A DNA stretch of 64,000 bases from Drechslerella dactyloides (Eukaryota > Ascomycota > Orbiliomycetes > Orbiliales > Orbiliaceae). This document shows, in pieces, positions 12,291-27,600 of this stretch. The first letter of the stretch is position 1, and each line of letters starts with the position of its first letter. The translations under genes were made by a program, and so were the position numbers. The stretch covers positions 2,232,001 through 2,296,000 of the forward strand of contig JAGTWJ010000002.1 of assembly GCA_020064725.1 (NCBI GenBank), given 5' to 3'. The notes under the pieces were generated by a model. The model worked only from the letters and a program-made list of their open reading frames with translations. It was not told the DNA's origin and made no database searches.

Positions 12291-14543
12291 GGCGCGTTGC
12301 ACTTTGAGCACCGCCACTATCGAGATCACATTACGCCATCTTGTGGCGGTGGTGATAGTGGAACAGTGCATGCATGGAGCTTTCTCGCATCACCGCCGAA
12401 GTGGATACGGCTGGCCTGGAGCCCGCCCGAAGGCTGCCTGAGTGGACTCCAGGGAGCGGCTCAGCGCTCACGTGGCGGCGAGGAATGCTTGAGATTAGCT
12501 GGAGCTTGGAGATTGTCCCCGGCTGGCCAGTGATGGTGCATTCCAGGCTGTCAGATCACGGCCAGAAATCAGGATATTTTCCATCCGAACTCAGCGGCGG
12601 AATGCCGCGGGCTGAGCCAATCGCAATCTGCCTCGATGACGAAGTGGCTCCTCCAGGAGCCATATCCGCTCGATGCGTGTATTAGGATCCATACGTCGTA
12701 CAGCTGACGGTCTCGGGATTGCGAGGAGTACGATGTATGGACGTAATATGCTATATTGGGCTGATGCAATGTGATATATATGATGCTGGCCGGGAGCTTG
12801 CGCTTGTTTGTGACGCTGGCCGCGTCGCATGTAGATGGACATAGTGCGTAAATGGCACCAGGCCCTCCGCGACGGTGCTGCGAGTGCGACGGGCAACGAT
12901 CGTATCAAGGGGATGGGCAAATGAAAGCGCATTGCAGACGGATTCTGTACGTACAGACAGGTACTCGTGCATGCGTTCGTCTATGCGAGATACATTGCAT
13001 CGAGGGTTGAAGCACGTCGCTGGATGGAGCAGAATGGCCACCGTCGAGAGGCTATCTGCCGGACCGTGCATGCATGCATGAAGCGGTGCAAGGAGACCGA
13101 TCCCGGGGATGGAGGCCCGGATGTCTCAGCTCGACCGCGATCGAGACTTGATGATGATGATGACCTGTATATTGTGTCCCTTGCTTCTTCACGGCGGTGC
13201 GATCACGATCACGACGCCGGCAGGAGGTGGTCTTCCGATTCCCCCACCTCGATCAGAGCAGTCGACTTGCCGTGCTCTGTGCCGCCCCGCCTGGCCCTGC
13301 CCCAGCCAGCCAGCCAGCAGCAGCCCGCCAGCCAATCTTAGGCGCATTCGTGATTCATTATAACATCTCCTCTCCTTTTATTGCTGTCCCTCCTCCTCCC
13401 TCGTTCTCGTCCCGTTTGAATTCTGCCAGTTCTGTCCTCTCCTCTCCTTCTCTTTCTCCCTCAGGTACACGTACGCACAGTCGACCGTTCTGGCCAGCGT
13501 TCCCAAATCAAACCCCGCGTCCGCTCCGATCTGTCCAGCTGGGCCGGATCTCTGGTGTTTATTCGTTCGGGCGGTAAGAAGCCACCATCGGCCAATAAAG
13601 CAAGCGCAAGCACCAGCAAAAGCAGCCAGCCAGCAAGCAGCCATTGGGGGGAGCAACCAGCACCACCAAAAGCAGCTCTCCTTCTCCCTCCTTCCCGCCC
13701 TCCCAACCCAAACCCCATCTCTCCATCAAACTCAACCCACCGCCAACTAACCGCATTCATTCTCCTCGACCGCTCTCCAGACTCATCCTCGTCCACCATC
13801 CTCTGCCATCTTCCCCCCCATCTTCGCCCCCCCTTCTGCTGCCTGAAAACATCCTCAGCTTCATCCAAGATCAGGTAAGACCCCTCCAGCTGCCCGGTTA
13901 CATCATTTTGCACCATCGCGAGGCCAGCAACCCGCCGCTGCCCCCCCAAGCGAGCGTCGAGTTTTTTTTTCCCCTGCCTGCCGCTACCCCTCCTTTCCGC
14001 TCGTCTCCCCGTTGCCTCGCCCGGAATCCACCCACAGAAAACCGGAGGAGGGACGGTCCGGATACCAGTCGACGCCGCCTCTGCTCCCATCGTCCGATCC
14101 CAGCTCGACGACGGCCGGAAAGCTCGAGTCGTCTCCGTCCCCTTCGGAGGATCTGGCTGGTTGGGTTGGGGTGTCTCACCACCATTCGTCGTCAACGGGA
14201 CTCGCGACACGAGGTAGCTATCGATGTCCGGTGCCTTCACACCATCTATCGCAGCCCTCTGGCATCTCGGCGACGCTCGTTTCTGCAGCCTGGCGATGGC
14301 TGCTGCCGTCTGCCCCGCCCGTTGCTACCGCTGCTGCTGTTCGCTCCGTGGAACACGCCTTATCGCAGCTATGACGTTTCCCCTCGGCTCTCCCGGGAAC
14401 CTCGAGCCGGAGCGGGCACGGCCACGCACCCCCGATTCACCACATCATCACGCTTGCTGCTCGACAGCCTTTTACGAACGTTGTAGAGCTGACTGAAATC
14501 TCACCCGTCGCAGAATTACTTTTTTTTTTGAACATCCACCAAA
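12291..14543 (+). promoter_or_regulatory. Upstream region and long leader of the 14-3-3 gene
   Basis: The part 12,291-13,300 has only unrecognised short frames and TGCATGCA copies at 12,367, 13,067 and 13,071. From about 13,350 to 14,100 the plus strand is strongly C/T-rich, as in leaders of highly expressed fungal genes. A leader intron is likely at 13,875-14,513: donor GTAAGA, branch GCTGACT, acceptor CGCAG, 639 bp. The ATG follows 30 bases later. Confidence 0.5.
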
Positions 14544-15593
<1,050 letters not shown>

Positions 15594-16460
15594 ACGGGGT
15601 GATATAATACCTTTTTGTTTGGTCATAGAAAGACACTTCGATAGCGTGAAGTTCAATCGTCCTGGTTATTCTCTTTGGTTTACCGAACAAATGAAAAAAA
15701 ACGGACAAAAAACGAACCAACCAACCAAAAATGACAATTATTTTTTTCCCTTTTACTAGCCAGTCACCTTTTGAACGGGAAAAACCCAAGTTTGCAAAAG
15801 CCAGGACTTCCTCTTCTTTTCGCATCTTGAACTGACTACCGGAGTGTTCTCTTCGTTGCCCGTCGTTTACTTCTTTACTGTTTTTTCGATTCTTCCTGTT
15901 GTCGGTCTTATTACAGTTGCCTGTATCCCCCCTTTGGCCTTCCCTCTCCCCCCTTCCCACTCAACCCTTTTCACGGATTCCTGTCTTCCTGCGGTTAACG
16001 TACGTTCTATGTCTGTTTTCTATCTCTTTTTTTTTTCTTTTTTGTTCCACCCTTGATGGTATTCTTTTTTTATACAGTAGTGCCTCTGTGCGTAGCTATC
16101 GCCGGGCCTGGGCGCCGGCCTTATCTTTTCCCAACCCACACCACGCTGCACTCCGCTATTCCCCTCTTCACTCCCGCCTTCCCACTTCCCCTCCCGTATG
16201 TGCGTGCATACGTATGTACGAACGTATGTACGGCGGACGTCACGTTTATCTCATTGGGTCCTTTTCTTTCTTTCCTTTCTCGGGCTTAGGATATGAAATT
16301 CGTAGCTATATCGGAGAGAAAGAATCTCGATCTATACCGGTTATACGACGGCGGCGCGGATGGACGGACGGCTGGTTCTGGCTGAACGGGCTGAGCGGGC
16401 TGGGTAGCTGCTGTAGCTCAGTAGGTAGTAGTTGGGGAATTAAAATAAAATTCAAATAAA
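15594..16460 (+). other. 3' flank of the 14-3-3 gene
   Basis: T/C-rich noncoding sequence containing the 3' UTR of the upstream gene. Runs of T occur near 15,740 and 16,030. No gene seen. Confidence 0.5.
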
Positions 16461-19400
16461 TCAATACGGAAGCGGGGCATCTACCCCTCTTACCTGCAGC
16501 GCTGCTGTACTGCTATCTGCCGGTGTGCATCATGTGTACTGTACGTGCATGCGTGTGTATGTATGTACTTGGTGAATTGATCAGGGGTTTGCGTGTGCGG
16601 TTGGTTGTGTATGCCAGTATACACGTATGTACGCGTGATTATATAAAATTTTCTGTGCGACGTTAATTTACGTAGGTGTGGTGGAACGTAGGTGCTGCGT
16701 GCCGCGTGGTATGTGTGCATGGGTTTGAGTTGAGGGCTGTGTAACCATTGTTATAATATACATGAAGTGTATATGATATCAAGGACTGGAAGTCGAAATT
16801 GAATCGTCGGGATGCATCGACGGTGTCGAAAATATGCTAAGCTTGGCGGTCGCTGTATGTATACGGCTCGTAAGTTGGGTATTTTCCAGCGATGGGCGTG
16901 CTTCACCATAGTGAGGTTGTGCAACCGGCCAGATCTACTTGGTATACGCTCGAGGTCAAAGTCGAGAAACTCTACAGTGCTTAGCTGGTGTCAGTTGTGA
17001 GGATTCTAGAATCGTGGACAAAACTTTCGTAGATTGATCTCGCGATCTGTGATGTATCATTTAGACTGGTCTCGCGAGCCAAACCCACACAGCTAGTTAC
17101 AAAAAACTTAGCGGGAGTTCTCCAACGATAGGCTGAAAAAAGTATATATACAGGATGCCACATATATAGATACAGGACTAGAGTCGACTAAAAACTTAGA
17201 TGGGTCAATCTAGCTTTTCTAATTCTACGGATATCGATATAACTGCAGGATCCGGAATGGACACCACCCCGTTGTGACATGGACATCTGTCGATTCTGGA
17301 CAGATATCGAGGCCATCAGCGGATATAATCATCTACCAACTTTGAAGGATTTAAACCATAGCCTTCTGGAAAGTCTCTGTAATCATACAATGGCATGCAC
17401 CAATGGGACAATTCGAACTGTGAACATGCGAGAGTGGTTTTGTCCGGAAATTATCAAATAAGCATGCATATATGTGACGATTAAGTCTGGACCATAGGAT
17501 ATGCTCTACAGCAAAGGACGCTCGATGAACTGGCAGCATACGCGAGCAGAAATCCAGGATCATATATTGTAGAAGGGGAAATACATGATAATTCATCAGG
17601 ATGTAAGTGGAGTGAGTACGACCGGTGGCTAACATGTCTCTCAGCTCGAGCGATCGTTTATACACGCGACATCGCGATGACGCGTTATCCATCTCAACTT
17701 CATTTGACGGACGGTTGTAATAACGGGTATGTATGTAGTTGGGTCCATGCAAGAGGTCCTTATTTGGGGATAACTGACGAGAGACCTCTAACGAAAGTCA
17801 TTTGCTGGTTGAGCTTTATCGTTGAGATTATAAGGTGAGGGAATATTTATACTGGTCATTGGATGGATTGTTTGTAAAGCATTATTTCTCTGGGTCCATG
17901 GAAAGAGGCGAACAGATGGTGGTAGGATGATCTGAATGCATGAGACTTTCCACAACCAGCGTGCCAGAGCGAGCGGGAACAGTCGAGACATGATTTGTCC
18001 GGAGACTGTGTTGGTATATTGTCCCATAATAATCGTCGACGCGTTGGACGACTGGTCTCATACTTCAGCTATCACGATTGCTGCGATTGTCTCGTTTTCG
18101 CATGAATCCGATGCTTCTTTGCGAATCGTCATAGCTGTGAGGATGTAGTAGTATGTGTTATCGACGATATATTCATATTCCATGCACGGATTCGTGACTA
18201 GACTAGACGCTTGTCCCAAACATGTCCGGGATTGCTAGTTACCCGCGTCTCTTTAAATTGTCGTGACCTCATGTTTTCTTAGCGTCTTTCGTGCCGTGCT
18301 GGGTAGCCGTTTTTGTTAAGAATATCATTATACTGAAGGTTGATGGCATTCTCTTGTCGATTAGCTAGGTACTTGTTGGAGAATTCCGAGGCTGGGGGCT
18401 AGTTTGTTGCCCACCACTAGTTGAGGCGGCTTCATCGATCTTGAGCTAATGTTGAAGTTGGCGACATGGCTGCATGTGTTCGTATATTTTGAGAGAACGA
18501 TGCATATTGTTTCGGACAATATATCCTTTGTAAGAGGAACTCTGCGATTTTATATGATTGGGTTAACTATACACTGTGGCCGTTATTTGGTCATAGCGTT
18601 CAATTGGGTTTCATCTCTCGATCGCGGCTCTCTAGGCATGGAATTCGTCTCCGCTCGTTATATTATGAGCTCGAAATACAACATCTTGCAGGCGTGTAGT
18701 AATTCCAGGCTAAGCTGTGAGAGCTGCTGAGTCGGAGGCGGAAGCGTGACATTGCTGTCTCAATATGTTTTGGAACATTCTTCGTGCCCATGATCATGTC
18801 AGTGATACATCCGCTGGATGCATGTATCTGATCACCATGGGAGAGACTGCGGCGTCATTAGGTCGACTATCGATACGGGAGTGCAGAGCCTTTCCCATAG
18901 GACTCGATAGTTCGGAGCTTCGCAGGCCCTATAGGACGGCTGTTCTGGTTTACGAGACAAAGATTGGACTGAAGATGCAGGTAGTTAGATGTACTGACGA
19001 CTTCATATCAATCTCATCGACTGCGGTAGGAACAATGATTGCGGCTCCCATACATCTAGTTTCTGGTGCACGCGGGTATGCATGTATACTGGCGTTGATT
19101 CAGACGGTGATGCGTTATATCGAAGCTCTCATGATCTAGGATGTTTATCGTTTGGATAGAAACCATGATTGGTGTCAAATGCGGTCGTAAAGACTAGTCT
19201 GCATCGTCCATGGCTCTGTATGGTCTTCCAGTTGTGCCGTTGAGTTTGAATTATAAGAGTCCATATTCTTCGTTGCTACTCTCGTGCTTAAATTGTGGCG
19301 GAAATGGATCTTTTCAGGTTGCCCGGCGGAATTGTTCTTCTCCATCATATAGACATATGTTTGGTGTGATGCATTAGTCGGAGCCTGCGATTAGACTGCG

Positions 19401-22400
19401 TCCTAGAGCCCGGTAATTGGTTTAACCATCATATAGAAGGATGCTGAATTTCTTTATCTTGATCACAGGCAAGGCATCGCTCAACTGGGAATTGCCAGTA
19501 AATCTCTAGAAGGCTGCATGTTTGTTCCTTGTTTGGATATAACTTGTCGACGCTGTATCCGCGATGGATCGTACAATCCCGTAACGATTTTCTAGGCGGG
19601 TGATCGTATTGGACATATATTGAACTCTTTTTGCCGCTTGGGTGCGTTCTGCCTAATGTTTTCATTTTCCAATCGAGGAGCATTGGTACCTGTTTGGCCG
19701 CTTAGCCAAGTACCTTACGCCGTGATATTGCATGGGGGTTATGCCATTTTGGCGTGATGGTAACGCACCGCCCATGGCTCTTCAATGGTTTCCGTCGCCG
19801 TCGTCATATATTGCGAAACATTTCCACCTGCATCAGGTTTTGTGTCATTTGGGAGAGAAGGATGTCCGCCTTCGCTTTTTTGGAGCTCAGGAACATGTGC
19901 GTATGGTGACGTAGTTTGGTATTATACGCAGGCACATGAATATTAAAGATCTTGTGCTTTCCTGCTACATGTCTGGAAGCTTTACTGTCCCTCAGAGTGT
20001 GTCGTTGTATAGTTGCGACGTATTACCATCAGCCAACCCTATTTCTCCATGCCAAGAGTATTCGGTCCTCTGCGTAGCCATGGGTATCTGAAATCCACTT
20101 TTAAGCTGCATACTTCGCAGCCAGGGTGTCGAAATATATACCGAAGTACCACATGTTCCAGCTTCGTATATTGATAGCGTATATATATCTCCATACACGC
20201 ATCATGGTGATCGTGTAAAAGCCACGGAATAGAGTTGATCAAAGGTAAGGAAGCTATGTGTAAGGCAGGATACGTATAAGACGGAACGGTTGGGGCGGTT
20301 AAGATACCGGTTATGGCGGTTGCAGAAAACTCGAGAAGGGCGGCGGCTCTGTGAGCAACATGGGCTGTTCATGATCAACGTCGGGGCATACTTTTGACGG
20401 TAGCTACGATACCGACAGTCCGGTCTGTAGGGCGTCCGCATACCATGTTTGAACCACTTGTCTTATTATGGTCATAGCGTTTGGATCTTGTCTTCCAGAT
20501 ATGAAGTCATGCCGTAGTCGGTGTTTTATTGACTGGAGTAGAAGGGGCAGATTATCTATATATCAGGATCATATTCATATATAAATTAAGCTGAGTAATG
20601 CTTTCATGATGATTGGGTATGAAGCTCACTAGATAACATTCTGAAGATTCTCATGCGAGTCTGATCCTGGAATTGGTGTACCTGCATACATACCAGCTCA
20701 AGATTGAAGTTCGGTGTGTTATTACACTTCAAGGATGAATATCATGCCATGCATGGTGATAGAGGTAGTAGTGGTGGGCGATGAGAACCATAGAGGAAGG
20801 GTAACGCAGCATGTTACGTTACACAGCTAGGTGCTGGATACTAATTATGCATCTATCATCTGGACGTGCTTGCTGATTGATGGCATGCTGTAGCGCTTGA
20901 AGTAGAAGTCTTAGATAACCGAACACATACCACCGTCGTTCAACTTGGATATCTTGATAATTTGTTCACCATGAATCAGTCAGGAGTCATATTCGCATTA
21001 GCCAGTAAATATATATATGTGTCATTTTGTTGGCACATTTCTAGTTATTTGGTCTGCCTCGAATGCCATGACTGGTTATTCGGAATTCGTAAACGTCGAG
21101 CGTCATATGTGGCGGAATTCATGCTTACCTTGTTTCCGTGAATGTCGACTGGGGCATAGTCGCGCCTTGTCCCGGTGTGTCTTTCTATCTTCCAGTGAAG
21201 ACGCACCGTTGTGGGACAATACGTTATGAACAAAGTTTTTGTTAAGTTTGCGTGAAGGCGAGCCTCTCAGGTTACGTAGAATGCTCTGTTGGTCGGCAGG
21301 TGTGGGGGTCTTCTTGATGGGATTGGATACTTGGCTACTAGCTACTCTTCTCGCTGAATTTCCTTGTGTGTAACAGCTAGCTCATATCTCCTAACTCGAC
21401 TGATGGGTAAACCCTCTTCACAAACTGGTCATATGACTAGCTGTAAACGCATGCTGCTGAAAGATAAAAATGTTCGCCACTATCATAGTTGAGTAATAGA
21501 ACTCCCCTATACTTTGTCAACCGCCTCTATGACAAGCTCGAGATTGATTAAAGTTTTGTATCTGTGGTGATTCCTCATCATGCATCAGATAGTGAGAAAG
21601 GTCGGTCGTTCTCTAGAGTGGTGTGAAGCAGCGGCTCATACGTCCTTGATCCATGAGATAGTAAAAAATGGGATTAATCATAGGATCCTTGGACGACAAT
21701 TTTAGAAAAATCGCCGGTATCGTGGCTCAAGCATTTTCGCCAGGCGCCTCTTCAGATACTGATTGTAATATAAGATGCATGAGTAGCGATTGGACGAAAA
21801 CGGCTAACCATGCCACTTTGGGGCCATTGCCAGCGGATATATACAATCCAGTTGGCATCGTGAAATCGGTAGAATAGTAGGTTGTCCCGTACTATTTTAT
21901 GTCGCAGATAATTATACATAATATTCTCGAAGAACAGGTGCATGCATAGCTTGAGCCTGCCACGTAGATGCAGATTGCCATGCGTATCGTAGCGGCTATA
22001 ATTGTATATGTGACCAAGTTCTTCGAATCATTTCATATCTATAGCGTTGACATGGTATCGAAGCCAGATCGCCAGGGGCCACGGCCTTGATACCTGCAAC
22101 GTGTGTAGAGGCATGAACTTCCTTGGTTCCTCGAGTTTTCTCAGAATATAAATTTTATATAGATTTGTGAATGCTAGACACGAGCTTCTAGCTCGTTCGG
22201 CTTTGGTTGAAGCCCGGGAGGTAACACCAGCCACGTGAAAGGTATCTGGGGCAACATCCGCGAATTTCTTGGAGTTTCGGCCATTTCTATAGTATCTGAC
22301 GTGTCAAAGTGAGACTTGAGTTTCTGTCGAAACGCGGTATACGGTATCATGGATTTGGTTGTGACGATTATCATCATATTGTACGTTTTGATGATGGTGT

Positions 22401-24600
22401 GACCGACATAGATTCGTGAAGTAAATGCGCAAACCAGCCAGTCTACCGCACATGATCATGATCTCATCGATGGCCTTGATTAACGTGTTATTAGGGCTGA
22501 GCATGAAGGGGAATCACGATGTCGTGTCCCAGTTGATTGTGGTTTAGTCTTACACCTGCGGAACGCTTGTGCTAAGACGGACGGCTACTTACCGTTCATA
22601 GCCTCAATCCCGTCTGTATGTCCATCTAGACGATACAGACGTATAATATACCACTAGACTGGAATTAAGTGGGTTCATGGCTTTAAGACCGAAGATCTTC
22701 TGCTGAAAGTATTGGTGTGGATGCATCCATATTGTGACATTGGATATATATATTACATAGTATGAACAGCCACAGGGGCGGGCTATCATGAATTGTATTT
22801 GTATTAGCATGGCCAAAGTGTATATCCTTCCATTTTGGTCTGTTGTTCAGGGCGCATATAGTAGACGTTGTGGAGAGGTGCATGAGTGTTCCTGCATATC
22901 CTATTTGGTGCTAGACCCGTCGCTGGCGAATATGTTGTAGATGGTTCATGGACGCTCGTTGTGATCTGGTCCTGCTTATGCATACATCTATACATGTTAG
23001 CGAGAGTCTATCGTGATGGTACAGACAGGCCAGAGTGGCACTTTATGGCAGTTGGTGCATCATGGATTGTAATCTCGATGTGTATTGACATATGCGTCCA
23101 GCATATCTAGTAGACAAATTAAAACCAGTTTTGATGATAGTTCATAACTTGCAGACTTCGAACCGTCATAATGTCACTTGCTTTCGTGTCGGGGAGCTTC
23201 CTTCATCAAGACGTCATGGATTGCACATTCTCGTATATATATAATGTAGGTGAGGTTTACATAGTGTCCTCGGAAGTACACATGCAGTATTGATCGCGTC
23301 GGTTTGTGTGACTGTTGTTGGCATGAGCATCTTTGGGTCTATCGCGTCGGTGCCTGACATATGTGAATTGAGCTCTTATTGCAGCTGACTGAGCGCTGGT
23401 TGGTTTGTATATATAGGCAAACTGCCTGAAAGGATAAGTTTCCATCATGTCTATCGTCGCGTTATTGAGAGCCATGGATCGCGGTCAGCAGCTCATTAAT
23501 TTGCCGCATGGTCGCTTGTCGATATATATGTGGGCGATTTCTCAGGCATTCTGAAATACCGCTGCGGTCATAGATGCATTTGATGGTACTATCGACACTT
23601 TTTCCGTTGGATGTCATGCTTGAATCGTGCCCATGAGATAATTCGAAAGCCTTGTTCAACTGAGAGATATATATTGGCAAGTAAGTAAGTAGTGGGTGGT
23701 CTCATAACACGAAGTGCAGGCGAGACCAGTGGTAGACCCTTAACTCAGTAGACATGAAGGGCTAGTTGGATGTCGGAATTGACATTCCCGTCAACCGACT
23801 TGTTAACATTATAACAGAGGCTCATGTACTTGTACCCGCCAAAAAGCAGCTAAGATGATTATGCGTCACTATGGGGAAGAAAAGAAATCATGATATCATT
23901 AATGAAGAGTGGGATGTAAAAGGAAGAGAGAAACATTTGCCGGGCCGTAAGAAAGAAACATTTAAATACCCCGCCAAAAGGTTCCGGAACATGGTGATAC
24001 AACTCTATCTTGATAATGGTCACCTGACAAGCGTGAGGTGCTGTGGTAGAATATTCCGGTAGCTAGAGCGCTGTGGTGAGGAAGAACGAGCGCTTGGCTT
24101 CAGCTTTACAGATGCATGAACGCACAGACGTAGGGAATATGTAGAGTACGTCAGAACCTGCTCATGACCCTAGACTATACTAGACACTTCTTAAGAATTA
24201 AACCTATGATCTATAGCTGCATGCATGAAATCCACCATATATCTCAAGCACGACACGGACTGTGTCAAGGTTCTTGATCATAGGCATAGACGATACTCTC
24301 CGGTCACTGGGCCACATACCCTGCACATCTCAGCCATCACTTTCCTAGGTCAGAACTAGGCCAGAACTAGGCCGTATGGACGTACGTATATATAGCTATA
24401 CGAAATGGCGGCTACCAAGACTGTCCGAATAGGAATAGGGAATGGTTATAATCAACCAATCGATATCACATCCTGTGCGTTGCGGCCTCCTCACCTGCCA
24501 CATACGCATTCATTGCACACGGCATCCTGAGCAGCAACGTCAATTGCAACCCCACCGTCACACAACAGATTACGCGGATATCGAAATCTAGAGACCCGTC
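16461..24600. other. Gene-free tract of about 8 kb
   Basis: The longest stretch without a recognisable gene. No open frame exceeds about 130 codons and none resembles a protein. Base composition is somewhat AT-richer than the coding regions, with many short alternating TATATA runs. CpA and TpG remain common and CpG is present, which argues against heavy repeat-induced point mutation. I saw no long direct or inverted repeats, LTRs or transposase remnants. TGCATGCA occurs at 21,939 and 24,218. It could contain long noncoding transcripts, but nothing here shows one. Confidence 0.5.
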
Positions 24601-27600
24601 TGCTATCTACGGCCTCAACATGAGATATATAGCTCCAAGGGCTATACCCTCTCCCTTTTGCTCAAGATCCACAGCGCATGCATGCACCTTTCTCCGCCGG
24701 ATTGTTTCGGCCCTGCTCGGCAGATACGGGCAGGTCGATATGCAGCGCTGCAGCGTCTGCTCTCTTCTTGACCAATTTAACCTTAAACTCGACTCGCTAT
24801 GATTTGCAATTGCTTGGCTAGCACTGCATGCATGCACGAGAGACGAGAGCGGGCGAACGTGGTTGGACGCCTTTTCAGCAGTGTTTCTGAGCCGCTAGCC
24901 TCAATGGAATGGTCGGACGGACGGTGCAGCAGCCAGCATCCAGGTTGGGTCTTCTAGGTCTAGACGACAGGACACCCCACATGCATGTGTGTCTAGGGTA
25001 TGTGCAGTACATTACATACGCGGACCTGGAGCCCTTCTGCTCTGTACAACTGCGGTCCACCTTTGTGCTCCGGCGACCGGAGTCGACTGCGAGTGGAAAA
25101 AAGAAACGAGGTGCACTTAGCACAAAGTATGTCGGGATTTAACCAGAGAGCTAGCTCGGTACTTGGCTAGCACACGCCGTCGTCGAAGCTTCTCGACTAG
25201 CTGGGTAGCTCAACTGAGACGGCACTGTGCCGTCGGCATTCGAAAGCGAAGGTGGGAAAGCCAGCTGGATGATACCCGCTGGAGGAGGCGATATGGGTGT
25301 GCGAAGTGAGCTAAGCAGTGCATGTTGTTCATTTCTCCTCGGCGGGTGTTGATACGCCAATGAGAAGCACGGAAAAGAAAAAACGACAAACGAGGGGTAA
25401 GGCCTCGTCTGGCAGGCAAGTTCGGACGAAAGTTGCTTGTGGCGTGCATTTCTTGGAACGTTCTGGTTGACGAGAACGAGTTCGGATAATGACATCCCGC
25501 ATTGGATTTGCATTGCATTTGGCTCAATTGATCATGAAAAAGGCCAGGAGGAGAGTAATCATGTGCCCTCTCTCGCGTTTCTGCACGGCCGGCTCGATGC
25601 GAGGTGCTGTCCGGCTACGAATCAAATCTAGAGATGTCTGTGCGGAAATCTCAGGTTCGACCAGCATAATCGTGTCAGAGATTGGTCAGATCCCTGGTTT
25701 GTCCCGTGCAGAATCGCTACAGCTGGGAAAGCTTCGCGGACTTGAAGTGTCCTTTGCCCGGTGCTGGACCCACCCGGCCGAGATAGCCAGAAAAAAGCTA
25801 GCTCGCTCGGGTTTCAAACATAGCTCTTCGAGCTGTCAGAATATTGAATCCGGACTGCGTGGCCAGTCACGAAAACTGAAGGGAGAAGAGCTCGCATGCG
25901 ACTTCAGAAACCAGACCCTGCATATGGCAATGGGCCTCTTCCTCCCCAGTCGAGGCAAGTGTCATCCCCTCTCTGCTTTCTCCTCAATCTCTACCAAACC
26001 GTTTAACCGAGAAAGGAATAACAGGATGCCTTTTCATTTTGTCGGTTGCCGCTCCAACCCAGGCTGGGTACGAGACCGCTCCAACCTCACCTGGCTAAAG
26101 CTTTCTCCACCGCGAGCGCGTTGCGTGCTGAGGTGCAGGATGATGCACTGATGGGATTGGGAGGACAGTTTGGGAGTGATGATATCGGCGAGCTTGCGGC
26201 CAGCCTGCCGTTTCGGTATTATATGTCCAATATGAAGATCGCATCGACCTCAATGGCTGGAGGGACGAGCGGAGTGGAATTTAAGGTATCGGCTTGCAGC
26301 TGGCCGCTAGCCTGAGGTTATATTGATCCGAGCCCCGGATATCATGCTTCCCTTGTGAACCCTGCCGCGCCAAATATCACGGCCAGGTTATCTGAGAAGG
26401 CACATGATGATTTGCAGGTTGGTTAAAGCAATTGCAGATGAGAGCGGGGGTGCTTTTACCACGGCCCCATGCATAGCACCTTCTCTGGCTGTTTGCACCC
26501 TACATGTACCCTTCCAGTGGCTATCTATCAGCGGTCAGTTCGAGACAGAGCGTGTATACATGGTATGCACGACGGACGAGAGGATGGGGGCACCCGATGC
26601 ATTTCCTCGCATGTTGGCTCCCCCAATTCGCAAGATTGCTGTCCGCATGCATGTCCGTAGGTAATGAGAGCTGGGGATGGGATCGCTGGCCCCTCTCGAG
26701 CAAGGGAGGAGACACGACACGGCGTCGGCCACGGGCTGCAGGTATGTTTCTGTTGTCTTGTAGGATTTCTGGGATATGCAATATGCATAGATGCGGTATC
26801 TGTCGCCTGTTGTTGCTTTTGTCCACGTTTGGGCTCGAGGGTCGCATCTGGTCTTCCCGATCGTTGGCAGGTTTAGGAACTAAGCCGCCGGACGAGGGAA
26901 AGCGGGCCTGTCGACAGGAAAGGTCAGAGACGAGAGCCTGTTCGCCCACCGGAACCTTTGCCCACGTTTTCTGGCCATTTAGCTTTTTTTGCTGTTCGCC
27001 TTAATCGCCAGGTTTTTTCGGGAAGTTCATTCGTTAGAGAGAACAAGAAAATCTCTGTAAAATTTGGAAAAGAGGCTAACGGGGTGAAAAAAACAAAGGT
27101 GCTAAAAAAAAGTCGGCCTGTCGCACCACGGCCGAATGCTTGCCCCCCGTTAACCTTCTGCAGTATCCGATCGAGGAGTTAGTCCGGCGTAGTCTGTTTT
27201 TCTCTCTCTTCGTTCCGTCCCTTTGCCTTTTCTTTCCCTTCTTTTCTCTCTTCTCTTTCGTTCGAGAGTCCGGGAGCGGGTTGGTAGAGCAGCAGCAGCA
27301 GACGAAGAAGAGACGCAGAAGCCGAAGCCGCAGTGTAGTTGACGTCAGTTGGGTCGAAGTTGAGGTTGGAAGAGTCGCCGTCGCCGTCGCCGTCGTCGCA
27401 AGCAGGGCCGCAAGAGGAGAAGAAGGTTAGAGCGCTAGAAACGTGGTAGCGGGGGAAGCCATATATTCGGGAGCAGGTACATATACTTCTTTTGTATATA
27501 TACCACACTCAAGGAGCCAATTGCAGCATCGTCGCGGTTAAGGTGAAGAATCCATCGCTTCGAGGTATGTTTTTGGCTATACGGTTAGCAGAAACCCCTC

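Noticed and set aside
16461..24600. Repeat-induced point mutation or RIP-decayed transposon
   Set aside because: CpA and TpG remain frequent and no element domains or repeated ends were seen, so this label is not supported.
25489..26151. 220-codon open frame on the plus strand
   Set aside because: No domain, no codon-like composition and no splice context; best explained as a chance frame in noncoding DNA.
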